Assembly: GCF_013386115.1 (NCBI RefSeq) | Contig: NZ_JACAOR010000009.1 | Span: 40,745 to 104,744, forward strand | Length of the DNA stretch: 64,000 nt | Origin: Pseudomonas gingeri | GTDB lineage: Bacteria; Pseudomonadota; Gammaproteobacteria; Pseudomonadales; Pseudomonadaceae | Reading direction: 5' to 3' | Part shown: piece by piece, positions 54,434 to 63,368 of the stretch | Layout: every line of letters starts with the position of its first letter | How positions within the stretch are numbered: position 1 is the first letter of the stretch | The notes under the pieces: generated by a model | Databases searched by the model: none | What the model was told of the DNA's origin: nothing | The model's input: only the letters and a program-made list of their open reading frames with translations | Translations under genes and position numbers: made by a program

Positions 54434-56689
54434 TCAAACCGCTAGGGTTTCGTCGAGTTTTTCTTTGAATTGGTTGATCCACGCTTGCAACTCACGAGCC
54501 TCTTCAAGGGCTTGTTTACGAACGTCGCGATCGGTCATTTTTTCTTTGAGCGAGTCGATCAATTCATTGAACTTGGTTTCGAACTCACGCCCCATGAAGG
54601 CCATGAACTGATCAATCAGGACGGTCTTGCCATTGTCGATTTCTGTGCGAGCGGCCACGACCAGTCGAGCAAACTCAGTATTTATACGGGTGCTGCGGGG
54701 ATTCCAGAGCTTGGCCAGGTCAACCGACTTCTCTTCGCCATATTTGTAAACCGTACGGGTAGAGCCCCATGAAAAAGGGTTGTACCAACTGCTGTCGCTG
54801 ACTTCGTAACGGTCAATCACAACCCGCTTGGTTTGCACCTCATCACTCTTGATGGTGAGATTGAAGGAGATATCACCCGCGGCTTTTTGAAGGCTGTCCA
54901 AAATCGGCAACTTCAAATGCTGGCAGTCCTTGAACAGATCCACGATATAACGCTGATACTCCGCCTGGAGATCATCACGGATGACTTGTTGGCTCGTGAT
55001 AAATACGGCCTCGTAGGCATTGATGAGTTTCCGGTACTGGAACTGGAGTTCCTCTTCAACCTCCTTGACCCGCATTTCAGCGATCCGCGGCTCAACCTCC
55101 CCGATAAACCGCTCACTGACCGACCGGAGATACTTACCCGAAGCATTTTCCAAGGTCGCGAGTTCATCTTCGGTGGCCCGTGGCAACACCTTGCCTTCAC
55201 GCGCTATTTTGTCCTTGTAGGCCTGCGTATCGAACCCCTGCTCCTGCCGAAGCTCCAGCGCCAGGATCTCTTCATTGATATGCGCCAGCGTCTTTTCGTC
55301 CTGATCCAGTTGCTCGATCAGTTGGGTTTCGTTAAGTCCGACTGCAATGGCCTTGATCATCGCGTCATAGGCGCGCTTGACCCGATGTGGAAAATTGTAC
55401 TTGTCGATGTACTCGTCAATCATCGCCTCCACCGCCGGCAATCCGCTGCTCAGCACGATCTCGGGAAGTTTCTTTTCTTGCAGGCTACGTTTGACCCGCT
55501 CGGTAATCGGCATGTATTGCAGCAGGTTCATGCTCGGCTCTTCGCCAAACATGTCCATCATGGAGTTCAACTCACCGCGTTCCTTGCGTGAGTGCAAGTG
55601 CTGAGGCTTGCGCAGCAGCCGCGTCAGGTTGGCCGATACCGGGTAGATCAGCGGATTGAAAATACCGTTTTCAACCAGGTAGTTTTTGACGCGGGCCAGC
55701 ACGGATGGCAGGTCCTCGCCTTTCTCAGGGTCGAACACATCCATCTTGTTGATGACAAAAATGAACCGATCCTTGCTCTGCTTTCCGCCCTTGCGCATGG
55801 TTTCGGCGACCAGTCCCAATAGGTTTTTGTCGTCGTTGGTGCCCAATTGGCTGGCATTGAGCACATACAGAATCAGCGGGTTGCGCTGAGAGTCCTGAAT
55901 GAAACTCATCGTTTTGAGCTGATGCTTTGCATCCTGGCTGTTGTTCGGGCCCGGCGTGTCGGTCAATACCAGGCGTACGCTGTCACGGTCTTGAATCGCG
56001 TGAATTTTGCCTTCGATATCGATGCGCATCGTATCGGGCAGGTTGTTCCATGCCTGGAGCACTTCCAGGCTTACGTTGTCGCTGTTTTCCGCAACGCGGT
56101 GATCATTCGCCACGCGCTGGGCTGCGAAGCGTTGACCCATTAATGCGTTGTCGGTGATCCGCGCAATGGTTGCGGTAGTGGCTTCGTTGGCCGCCGGTAA
56201 CAGGTCCTGTCCAAGCATGGCGTTGATCAGCGTCGACTTGCCCGAGGACATAGTCGCCACCACATACACGTCAAAATCCTTATTGAACGCTTCTTCAAAG
56301 GACTGGCTGACATCGGCATTCTCGCGAATGAAATGCTCAAATTCAGGATGGAGCTTGGCCTCCTCCATCAGCTCACGAATACGGGTCAGGCGCTCTTCGG
56401 CCGGGTCCGCTTCGATAAACTGCAGGGTGACCTGCATGCCTTTGCCCATCGCCACTTTTGCGGCGTCAACCACGTCCAGATAATCCGACTCGACGCCTCT
56501 GAAAGTGACCTCAAAGTTATTGTCACCATTGAACAACTGGCTCAACTCATCAAACAGCCTCTCAATCCACACTTGCAGCCGCGATTCTTTATAGCTCGAC
56601 AGCTTGCAGCCTTCGGCCGGCGGTTGGCCACTGATCAGGAACTGAGTCTCGACGATGAAAGGGTTATGGATAATTTCAATAGTATTCAT
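54434..56689 (-). CDS. Dynamin-like GTPase, large subunit
   Basis: 751 residues. A distinct N-terminal domain (about 1-130) precedes the dynamin G domain: G1 ATMSSGKS (145-152), G2 Thr in EATTATIA, G3 DTPGPN (244-249) and G4 NKMD (314-317). The rest (about 360-751) is long helical stalk with charged coiled coil. No strong membrane helix is seen. Its ATG overlaps the stop of the smaller GTPase (ATGA). Bacterial dynamins often work as pairs that remodel membranes; here the smaller partner is directly upstream. Confidence 0.85.
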   Translation of the reverse strand: MNTIEIIHNPFIVETQFLISGQPPAEGCKLSSYKESRLQVWIERLFDELSQLFNGDNNFEVTFRGVESDYLDVVDAAKVAMGKGMQVTLQFIEADPAEERLTRIRELMEEAKLHPEFEHFIRENADVSQSFEEAFNKDFDVYVVATMSSGKSTLINAMLGQDLLPAANEATTATIARITDNALMGQRFAAQRVANDHRVAENSDNVSLEVLQAWNNLPDTMRIDIEGKIHAIQDRDSVRLVLTDTPGPNNSQDAKHQLKTMSFIQDSQRNPLILYVLNASQLGTNDDKNLLGLVAETMRKGGKQSKDRFIFVINKMDVFDPEKGEDLPSVLARVKNYLVENGIFNPLIYPVSANLTRLLRKPQHLHSRKERGELNSMMDMFGEEPSMNLLQYMPITERVKRSLQEKKLPEIVLSSGLPAVEAMIDEYIDKYNFPHRVKRAYDAMIKAIAVGLNETQLIEQLDQDEKTLAHINEEILALELRQEQGFDTQAYKDKIAREGKVLPRATEDELATLENASGKYLRSVSERFIGEVEPRIAEMRVKEVEEELQFQYRKLINAYEAVFITSQQVIRDDLQAEYQRYIVDLFKDCQHLKLPILDSLQKAAGDISFNLTIKSDEVQTKRVVIDRYEVSDSSWYNPFSWGSTRTVYKYGEEKSVDLAKLWNPRSTRINTEFARLVVAARTEIDNGKTVLIDQFMAFMGREFETKFNELIDSLKEKMTDRDVRKQALEEARELQAWINQFKEKLDETLAV

Positions 56690-57696
56690 GGTTGCTCATC
56701 TAATCGGCGCTGATGATGGATAAGGGCTTCAACGGTTTTAAGCCCACTGATGGTGACCAGTTGCTGCAATCGGTTTTTATCGTAGGCTCGGGTATCGGAT
56801 TCCTTGGCCTGCAGTTTGCGTTCGAGGTTATAGAGCGCCTTGCCGACGCGACGCTTGATCAGGTCTGGTGCGACTGTGGCATTGAGCAATGCGCACTTGT
56901 TGACATCCAGGTCATCGAGCACTTGGCGCAACTTAGAGCGCTGCGCACGCGTGAGTGTTTCGGCACTCAGGGCCTTGCGCGCGTACAGCGCTGCACTGGC
57001 CATTGTCGGAATGATGATCGGCTGTTCAAAACCGATATCGCGCAAATAACGCTGAGCGTTGTGCACATAGCCCTCAATGCTTTCGCCCTTCTCCGGATCG
57101 AGCAAATCCACTTTGTTGAGGATGAAATAGATAGGCTGGGCAGGCTTGGCGGCGAGTTCTTCGCGCAACTGTTCGAGTAGCAACCGATCGTCACGAGTCC
57201 CCAGTTGACTAGCGTTGAGCACGTAGCAAACCGCCTTAAACGACACGTTGCGGATTGCCTCCAGCGTCAACCGGGCATGGTTTTCATCCTGGCTGTTATT
57301 TGGCCCTGGCGTGTCGTGAAGCACCAAACCGGGTGCCGGGCGCGGCACCACGTTGAAGGTTCCCGCCAGGCTGATGCGCTTGACCTCGACATTGGCGTTC
57401 CAGTCCTGCAGCAGCGCTACTGACGGCGAAGGCTGGGAGGCCAATTCGGTGTCGTTGTAGCAATAGCAGGCACCACTGAATCGCCGCGCGCCCTGACGAT
57501 GCTCTATACGGGTCACACAGGCAGTGGTGGCCTCATTGGCGGTATGCAGCAGTTCCTGGCCAATCAATGCGTTGATAAACGAAGTTTTGCCTGCGCTCAT
57601 TGTGGCCAAGACCAATACATCGAAGGTGGCGTTGCCAGCAGACACCGAGCTTCCGACTTTTCGGGATTTGAGGGGCGTAACGGTGAAGCGCGTCAT
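56686..57696 (-). CDS. Dynamin-like GTPase, small subunit
   Basis: 336 residues, essentially only a G domain plus a short helical tail: G1 ATMSAGKT (31-38), EATTACV, G3 DTPGPNNSQD, VLNASQLGT, G4 NKVD and DPEKGES. These stretches are nearly the same in the 751-residue partner, so the two arose by duplication, one losing or never having the stalk. ATG 57696 with AGGGACAG upstream is preferred to a start 14 codons earlier. It lies 97 bases after the WYL regulator gene. Confidence 0.82.
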   Translation of the reverse strand: MTRFTVTPLKSRKVGSSVSAGNATFDVLVLATMSAGKTSFINALIGQELLHTANEATTACVTRIEHRQGARRFSGACYCYNDTELASQPSPSVALLQDWNANVEVKRISLAGTFNVVPRPAPGLVLHDTPGPNNSQDENHARLTLEAIRNVSFKAVCYVLNASQLGTRDDRLLLEQLREELAAKPAQPIYFILNKVDLLDPEKGESIEGYVHNAQRYLRDIGFEQPIIIPTMASAALYARKALSAETLTRAQRSKLRQVLDDLDVNKCALLNATVAPDLIKRRVGKALYNLERKLQAKESDTRAYDKNRLQQLVTISGLKTVEALIHHQRRLDEQP

Positions 57697-57792
57697 CAGT
57701 TTCTGTCCCTTTCGCCCGGCGCCTTGAGCACCTGACAAGCGTTAATCCATTGGCAATCAAACGGCCGCAGTCTTCCATGGCCATGCGACAGT

Positions 57793-58815
57793 TCATGTCG
57801 CGTGGTCAACTGATGTGTAGAGGTTTTGCATACCGTGCAACCTGGCCCCTATCTCATCGACCCACACCTGTGGCCCATGCACGCGGATGTTGTCGTTCAG
57901 GCCAAAGATCCACCACAGCGTTTCACGATCCAGCGGCACCTGGGCGCGTAAACGCTTCCAGGTATGCGAGGGGATATCGCTCAAGGTCTGCTCATGACTC
58001 AGCGGAGTCTCTCCAAGCAGGAAAGCAATCTGCGGATGAACATCCGCGATCAGCTCTACCTCTATGCCGGTTTGACGATGGCTGAATATGCCGGTCGCGA
58101 TGTAATCGTCCACATCAAAGGCCGCATGCAAAACGGACGGCTCATCGAGTACACGAACATGCTGAATACGGTGCAGGGCAAACTGGCGCAAGTCGCCGTA
58201 GCCATCTACGGAAGCCAGCAAGTAGCTGATGGCATGCCGCGATACCAGGCCTGCCGGATGAAGGCGAAACTGTTTGAGTTCGCCCTTGCTCCGACTCTGA
58301 TAAGTCACTTGCAGTTGCCGGCGCTCCAGCAAAACGGTAGACACTTGCCCCCAGACGTCGGGATCGATCGCAGCAGGCAGCAAGGTTTTCCCATTGGGAA
58401 TCGCCCGAACTCGTCGCGCCCAATCGGCCAATCCGTTGTGGCCCAGATCACCCAGGAAGTTACGTGCGCGTCGAAATTGTGGACCGAGCTGGTCCAGAAC
58501 AGTCTGCGGCAACAAAGTAGTCAGATGGCTCTCCGACAGATACAAGGCCAGTGCGGTGGAGGCATCCATATCCTCCAATCTGAGCGGCGCATCCCGCGTG
58601 AAGCTCCAACGAAACGGGATCTCGCTCTCGTCGCATTGCAACGAAAAAGGCGTCGACAACCGGTTCAAATCACGCTGAACCGAGCGAAGTGTTACGGAAA
58701 ACCCTCTATCGCGAAGCTTTTCAAGCAGGGTCGGAGCTGCAATTCGCTGCGGTTCTGTGGGGATCAGGCGCAGTAATGCGAATAGCCTGAGCAGCGTATC
58801 CTTCGCTTGGGACAT
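57793..58815 (-). CDS. WYL-domain transcriptional regulator
   Basis: 340 residues: N-terminal winged helix (about 8-65, RSVQRDLNRL), WYL domain (about 150-225) and a C-terminal extension (WCX, about 245-325). WYL proteins such as BrxR and CapW repress anti-phage operons and respond to nucleic-acid ligands. As first gene of the minus-strand array it is the natural repressor of the GTPase-HerA operon. ATG 58815 has AAGG upstream. An inverted repeat at 58879-58896 is a candidate operator. Confidence 0.88.
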   Translation of the reverse strand: MSQAKDTLLRLFALLRLIPTEPQRIAAPTLLEKLRDRGFSVTLRSVQRDLNRLSTPFSLQCDESEIPFRWSFTRDAPLRLEDMDASTALALYLSESHLTTLLPQTVLDQLGPQFRRARNFLGDLGHNGLADWARRVRAIPNGKTLLPAAIDPDVWGQVSTVLLERRQLQVTYQSRSKGELKQFRLHPAGLVSRHAISYLLASVDGYGDLRQFALHRIQHVRVLDEPSVLHAAFDVDDYIATGIFSHRQTGIEVELIADVHPQIAFLLGETPLSHEQTLSDIPSHTWKRLRAQVPLDRETLWWIFGLNDNIRVHGPQVWVDEIGARLHGMQNLYTSVDHAT

Positions 58816-58878
58816 GATGACTACCTTGTTCTGCGGGTCAACTGATAGCCAGGAGGCTGCCGTCAATTTGGCGTCGAT

Positions 58879-58896
58879 GCTACTGATTAAAGTAGC
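58879..58896. promoter_or_regulatory. Inverted repeat upstream of the WYL regulator
   Basis: GCTACT (58879-58884), six bases, AGTAGC (58891-58896), in an AT-rich stretch 64 bases before the WYL start. Likely within the promoter region and a candidate site for autoregulation. Confidence 0.45.
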
Positions 58897-58975
58897 GTTT
58901 TGCCATCAATTGTAATCGACATAAGGCATAAGCCTTTCGGCAGTGGTGTGCGGAACTTGAGGTTCTACCCTTAAC

Positions 58976-59095
58976 TCAGGAGGGAGAAGACTGGCGCGCG
59001 TTCCTTTCGCGCTTCAGTTCGCTGTACTCGCGATACAGTTCATAGCTTTTCTTTAGCACCACACAAAGTCCTATGACGGCAAACAGGTTTTTCAT
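58976..59095 (-). CDS. 39-residue small membrane protein
   Basis: Minus-strand frame MKNLFAVIGLCVVLKK..., ending ARQSSPS. A hydrophobic helix (about 4-14) is followed by a charged helix rich in Lys, Glu, Arg and Tyr. A perfect AGGAGG lies 8 bases before the ATG, which is the main reason to believe it is translated. It is 161 bases upstream of the WYL gene on the same strand. No family recognised. Confidence 0.6.
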   Translation of the reverse strand: MKNLFAVIGLCVVLKKSYELYREYSELKRERNARQSSPS

Positions 59096-59166
59096 AATCG
59101 TAACCTCCTAGGTCTTTTTGACCATTTACCGGGGCAGAGCGACAAAAGGTGTCGCGACTTTAAACG

Positions 59167-59376
59167 TCAATCGTTGAGGCTTAGGAATTGTTCCAGGCGG
59201 GTTCTGAGGATCTCATGTCGATTGGCTTCCAGCCCCTCCAACGAAGGGGTATGACACTCAGGACAAAGGATGAACGCAGCTGGGCCGAGCGATGCCAAAT
59301 CGTTGTGAGGCAGAACCGTTTTTCTCCAAGAACAGTGAGCACAGACAAGGGTGAACGGGCGCGGGGAAATTGGCAT
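59167..59376 (-). CDS. Small zinc-ribbon protein
   Basis: 69 residues with Cys12-x2-Cys15 (CAHC) and Cys38-x2-Cys41 (CPEC), a zinc-ribbon pattern, and a basic/acidic helical tail. TAGGA stands about 8 bases before the ATG. Function unknown; such proteins are frequent cargo in Pseudomonas islands. Between this gene and the next (59377-59605) I see only promoter-like AT-rich DNA serving the plus-strand genes. Confidence 0.65.
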   Translation of the reverse strand: MPISPRPFTLVCAHCSWRKTVLPHNDLASLGPAAFILCPECHTPSLEGLEANRHEILRTRLEQFLSLND

Positions 59377-59605
59377 AGCGATGTCCTACGGCTGTCGAAT
59401 GGCGCTAGCTTGACTGGTAGGTACGACAATGTGTGTCGCCTCGCTTAGCAGACACAACTCATCATAATTGCGGTCCAATACAGGCGGCTGGATGCGTTCG
59501 CTGCCATAGCGACCAAAACACGCGCCCAAAGGCGTATTGATTCGATTCAAAAAAATCTCAACTCTACATAACAGCAATGACACCACTACCAGGAGGGTTC
59601 ATCCC

Positions 59606-59935
59606 ATGTCATTGCAGTGTCCTCGCTGTCACTCCCCAAAAGTTGCTTCTTTCCATCACGCTATGAAAGTCGGCGCGGCCATCGGCACAGTAGGTGGTGC
59701 CGCGCGTGGCGTCAGCGCAGCTCTAGCAGGTGGTCAGGCTGGTGCGCTAATCGGCGCTATTGCCGGGCCCGTCGGCATAACTCTCGGCTCAGTTTCAGGT
59801 GCCATCCTCGGCGGACTGGCCGGCGGTGTCGGCGGCTGCGCTCTCGGCGCCCAACTGGGTGAGTCGCTTGATCGCCACGTCCTAGCCCACAACCTCTGCT
59901 TGCTCTGCGGTCACCGCTTTAACCTTCCGGCCTGA
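59606..59935 (+). CDS. Zinc-ribbon protein with glycine-zipper membrane segment
   Basis: 109 residues. A split zinc site, CPRC (5-8) and CLLC (98-101), brackets a Gly/Ala-rich hydrophobic region (about 22-84) with repeated GxxxG spacing, as in glycine-zipper membrane proteins. AGGAGGG lies upstream of the ATG. Opens the plus-strand gene set of the island. Function unknown. Confidence 0.75.
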   Translation: MSLQCPRCHSPKVASFHHAMKVGAAIGTVGGAARGVSAALAGGQAGALIGAIAGPVGITLGSVSGAILGGLAGGVGGCALGAQLGESLDRHVLAHNLCLLCGHRFNLPA

Positions 59936-60031
59936 TCTGGCAGGACCACACCTTTTCTATCCATATCGTCCGGACGGTGCTGCGCTGGGCGCGGCGCTTT
60001 ATGCCGGCCTGCACCCAAAGGAATCTCAACC

Positions 60032-61000
60032 ATGGCCCATCTCGTCGAAACTATGGCCTACGCTGGCGCTGCACCGTGGCATGGCCTAGGTAATCAACTC
60101 ACCCAGAAACAACCCATCGAAGTCTGGCAACGCGAAGCCGGCCTGGACTGGGCGATCCAGGAAAGCCCCGTACTTTTCAAATCAGAGACCGTCGGCCACC
60201 TGAGCGCGATCCATTCCTTCTCCGAGCAGAAGGTACTCTTCCGTTCGGACACCAAGGCACCGCTGTCGGTGGTCTCCCAGCGCTATCACACCGTGCAGCC
60301 TCGGGAAGTGTTGGAATTTTATCGTGACCTTACCGATGTTTCCGGCTATGAGCTGGAAACCGCCGGCGTGCTCAAGGGTGGTCGAAAATTCTGGGCGCTG
60401 GCGCGTACCGGGCAAGGCGCAGCGCTCAAGGGTAACGATCAGGTCAACGGCTACTTGCTACTGGCTACATCCTGCGACGGCACCCTGGCCACCACAGCAA
60501 CACCAACCACCGTGCGAGTGGTGTGCAACAACACCCTGACCATCGCCCTGGACGGCAACAGCCGCGCGATCAAGGTGCCGCACAACACCCGCTTCGATCC
60601 GAAAGCAGTGAAGAAGCAGCTCGGCATCGCCGTCTCGCAGTGGGATGAGTTTATGTACCGCATGCGGGCCTTGTCTGAGCGTAAGGTGCAGTGGCATGAG
60701 GCGTTGGGGTTCTTCATGTCCGTGTTGTGTGAGACGAGTCCAACCGGCGCACTGCCGGAGGTACTGCCCAACGAACGCGCTCTGCGCAAGGTTCAGGAAC
60801 TGTACGAGGGTCGTGGTCAGGGCAGTCAGCTCGACTCGGCACGTGGCACTGCATGGGGCCTGCTCAATGCAGTGACCGAGTTTGTCGATCACGAGCGCCG
60901 CGCCCGCAGCAACGAATACCGCATGGACTCGGCCTGGTTCGGCCAAGGTGCGCAGATCAAGCAACGCGCCCTGGACACCGCTCTGCAACTGGTGACCTAA
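60032..61000 (+). CDS. DUF932 phage/plasmid-like protein
   Basis: 322 residues of the DUF932 family (phage/plasmid-like TIGR03299 type), with MAHLVETMAYAGAAPWHGLG at the start and VRVVCNNTLTIAL near residue 167. The family is found on plasmids, phages and integrative elements next to recombination genes; biochemical role not established. It is followed by a terminator-like hairpin. Confidence 0.85.
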   Translation: MAHLVETMAYAGAAPWHGLGNQLTQKQPIEVWQREAGLDWAIQESPVLFKSETVGHLSAIHSFSEQKVLFRSDTKAPLSVVSQRYHTVQPREVLEFYRDLTDVSGYELETAGVLKGGRKFWALARTGQGAALKGNDQVNGYLLLATSCDGTLATTATPTTVRVVCNNTLTIALDGNSRAIKVPHNTRFDPKAVKKQLGIAVSQWDEFMYRMRALSERKVQWHEALGFFMSVLCETSPTGALPEVLPNERALRKVQELYEGRGQGSQLDSARGTAWGLLNAVTEFVDHERRARSNEYRMDSAWFGQGAQIKQRALDTALQLVT

Positions 61001-61022
61001 CCGCTTACCTCCTCCACTCCAT

Positions 61023-61057
61023 AACGCCCGATCAGCCTGGTTGCTGATCGGGCGTTT
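61023..61057 (+). terminator. Terminator-like hairpin after the DUF932 gene
   Basis: AACGCCCGATCAGC (61023-61036), loop CTGGTT, GCTGATCGGGCGTT (61043-61056), a perfect 14-bp stem followed by TCTATTT. The next gene's ribosome site begins 12 bases later, so read-through is possible. Confidence 0.75.
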
Positions 61058-61079
61058 CTATTTCCACAAGGTGAACGCT

Positions 61080-62081
61080 ATGAAAGCTACTTCGTTGAGC
61101 CGCGCCAGCAAGCCGCGCCCGGCGCTGCGTTTAATCAGTACCAAGGAACTGCCTCGTGAAGATTGGCTGATGGTGCGTAAACAGGGCATCGGCAGCTCGG
61201 ATGCTGGCGCTGCAGTAGGCCTAAATCCCTACAAGTCGCAGCTAGAGCTGTGGCTGGAGAAAACAGGTCGCGACACCACCTTGCCTAAGGCCGATCCGCA
61301 CGATGAGGAAAGCCCGATGTACTGGGGCAATGTGCTGGAGCCGATCGTGGCTTGGCATTACAGCAAGCGCACCAGCAAACGCGTACGGCGCATCAACGCC
61401 GTACTGCAGCATCCAAACCCTGAGTTGTCCTGGATGCTGGCCAACATCGACCGAGAGGTAATCGGTGCTGACGATGTGCAGATCCTCGAATGCAAGACAG
61501 CCGGCATAAACGGCGCACGCCTCTGGAAAGAAGGCGTGCCCGAGTATGTGCAACTGCAGGTAATGCACCAGCTTGCAGTCACTGGCAAACAAGCTGCGGA
61601 TGTCGCTGTATTACTGGGCGGCCAGACCCTGGAGATCCACCGCATCGAACGAGACGAGCAGATGATTGCCCGCCTGATCGAGCTGGAGCGTAAATTCTGG
61701 CACTACGTCGAGACCGACACGCCACCGCCTGCCGATGGCTCAGCCTCGGCTGAAATGGCACTGCGAGCGCTCTATCCGGAGGACAACGGCCAGACCGCTG
61801 ACTTCAGTGGCCGCGCAGGTTTGGCAGCGGCCTACCTAGAACTCAAGGCGGTACGCCAATCCATCAGTGAGAAGGAAACACGCGAAGCCCAGCTCAAGCA
61901 AATGCTGCAACAAGCCATGGGTGATGCCACCCGCGCTGAGTTCAGCCACGGCTTTATCAGCTGGAAGAAATCCAAAGATAGCAACGTGCTCGATGTTGAA
62001 CGCATGCTGAAGGACAAACCCTACCTGCAGGTTCGCTACACCAAGCTCAAGGAAGGCAGCAGGCGCTTCCTGGTCAGCTAA
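61080..62081 (+). CDS. YqaJ-family viral recombinase nuclease
   Basis: 333 residues with the lambda-exonuclease-like fold. GIGSSDAGAAVGLNPY near residue 37-52 and the PD-(D/E)XK core QILECKTA followed by YVQLQVMHQL (about 135-170) are intact. Probably a 5'-3' exonuclease for recombination or replication of the element. ATG 61080 has AAGGTGA upstream. No RecT/Beta annealing partner is seen in the window. Confidence 0.87.
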   Translation: MKATSLSRASKPRPALRLISTKELPREDWLMVRKQGIGSSDAGAAVGLNPYKSQLELWLEKTGRDTTLPKADPHDEESPMYWGNVLEPIVAWHYSKRTSKRVRRINAVLQHPNPELSWMLANIDREVIGADDVQILECKTAGINGARLWKEGVPEYVQLQVMHQLAVTGKQAADVAVLLGGQTLEIHRIERDEQMIARLIELERKFWHYVETDTPPPADGSASAEMALRALYPEDNGQTADFSGRAGLAAAYLELKAVRQSISEKETREAQLKQMLQQAMGDATRAEFSHGFISWKKSKDSNVLDVERMLKDKPYLQVRYTKLKEGSRRFLVS

Positions 62082-62171
62082 TCCCAACACGCCTAACCAT
62101 TCCCTCCCTTTGGCCAGCCTATGCAGTTAACGCTGCGTGGCTGGCCTTTTTTCGTTTGCAGGAGAACCACC

Positions 62172-63065
62172 ATGCTTAAAGGTCTGGCTATCACCCCGCC
62201 GGTACTCGGGCGAATTTCCATAGGCAAGGTCATCGAGAAGAACGGCAAACGCCTGCCGGAAAAGGATGATCAATTCACCATCACTTCACAGGTGCAAGGC
62301 AAAGACGGATGGCTGCTACATCCACTCAACGACGAGCTGCGCCAGGGTAAGGACGACAAGCTCCGCAGCATCCTGGTACGCCTGCTATTCAACGAACCGG
62401 AGTTGAACTTTCGCGCTGACTACACGTTATTCGACCGCCAATCTGGGCGACCGCTGTGCGTGGGTAATGGCGAAACCTGCAAGCGAATTACCCAGGAAGG
62501 TATGCAGTCACTGCCTTGCCCCTCACCGGATGCCTGTCCGCTGGCCAAGGGCGGTGCCTGCAAGCCCTATGGCCGACTGAATGTGGTCGTTGGCGATGAC
62601 GATCCACTGGGCAGCTTTGTGTTCCGCACCACGGGCTTCAACAGCATCCGCACCCTTGCTGCACGATTGCACTACTTTCAGGCCATTTCGGGCAACCGCC
62701 TGGCATGCCTGCCGCTGGAACTGCGCCTGCGTGGCAAGTCGACACGCCAGAGCCATGGCACTCCGATCTTCTACGCCGATCTGACGGTACGCGGCGGCAT
62801 GGACATGACTGAAGCACTGGTGACAGCCAGTGAACTCGATTCGCGGCGTCAGGCTGCCGGCTTCAATCAGGCCGCGTTGGATGAAGCAGCACGCCGCGGC
62901 TTTGGCAACGGCGCGTTCGAATACAGCGAGGAGGATGTCAGCGCCATCGTTGAGGAGTTCTTCGCCAACCCGGACCGGGTGCCCGACAAACAGAGCGACA
63001 CAGCTGCGCATGCGGCCAGCTCGCTGGCAGGCAAGCTGGAAGTGCTTGCCGCCCAAACCCACTAA
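62172..63065 (+). CDS. Island-type hydrolase or metal-binding protein
   Basis: 297 residues, always found next to DUF932 and YqaJ genes in Pseudomonas islands as I recall. A cysteine cluster (CVGNGETCKRI, LPCPSPDACPLAKGGACKPYG, about 97-134) resembles a metal-binding or Fe-S site. Start MLKGLAITPPVLGRISIGK, ribosome site CAGGAG. The role is unknown, likely in element DNA processing. Confidence 0.8.
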   Translation: MLKGLAITPPVLGRISIGKVIEKNGKRLPEKDDQFTITSQVQGKDGWLLHPLNDELRQGKDDKLRSILVRLLFNEPELNFRADYTLFDRQSGRPLCVGNGETCKRITQEGMQSLPCPSPDACPLAKGGACKPYGRLNVVVGDDDPLGSFVFRTTGFNSIRTLAARLHYFQAISGNRLACLPLELRLRGKSTRQSHGTPIFYADLTVRGGMDMTEALVTASELDSRRQAAGFNQAALDEAARRGFGNGAFEYSEEDVSAIVEEFFANPDRVPDKQSDTAAHAASSLAGKLEVLAAQTH

Positions 63066-63107
63066 CCCTTTGCCTGTCCACTCCGGGCACGCCTTCGGAG
63101 ACTCAAC

Positions 63108-63314
63108 ATGACTCTACTGAGATTTTTGCTGTGCCTATTCACCTTTATCGGCGCGTTGGCTGCAGCAGGCGCGCTGGTTATCAGCGTTCTGCTGATGCTG
63201 CACTTTCCACCACTGCTGGTCGCGGTGGTCCTGGCCTGCTGGCTCCTCTGCAAGCTACTGAAAGCCTTTCGCAAGCCGGTCCAAACCAAAGCAAACACCT
63301 ATTCAGCGCAGTGA
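63108..63314 (+). CDS. Small membrane protein
   Basis: 68 residues with two adjacent hydrophobic segments (about 4-30 and 32-50) and a basic polar tail. CGGAG lies 6 bases before the ATG. No family recognised. Confidence 0.65.
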   Translation: MTLLRFLLCLFTFIGALAAAGALVISVLLMLHFPPLLVAVVLACWLLCKLLKAFRKPVQTKANTYSAQ

Positions 63315-63368
63315 TACGGCCATGCCGATCACCAAGGGGTCAACGACTATCCAATTGGGAGAATCAAA

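Noticed and set aside
59386..59586. 66-codon minus-strand frame before the zinc-ribbon gene at 59167
   Set aside because: GTG start without a good ribosome site, no recognisable motif, and it overlaps the likely promoter of the plus-strand genes.
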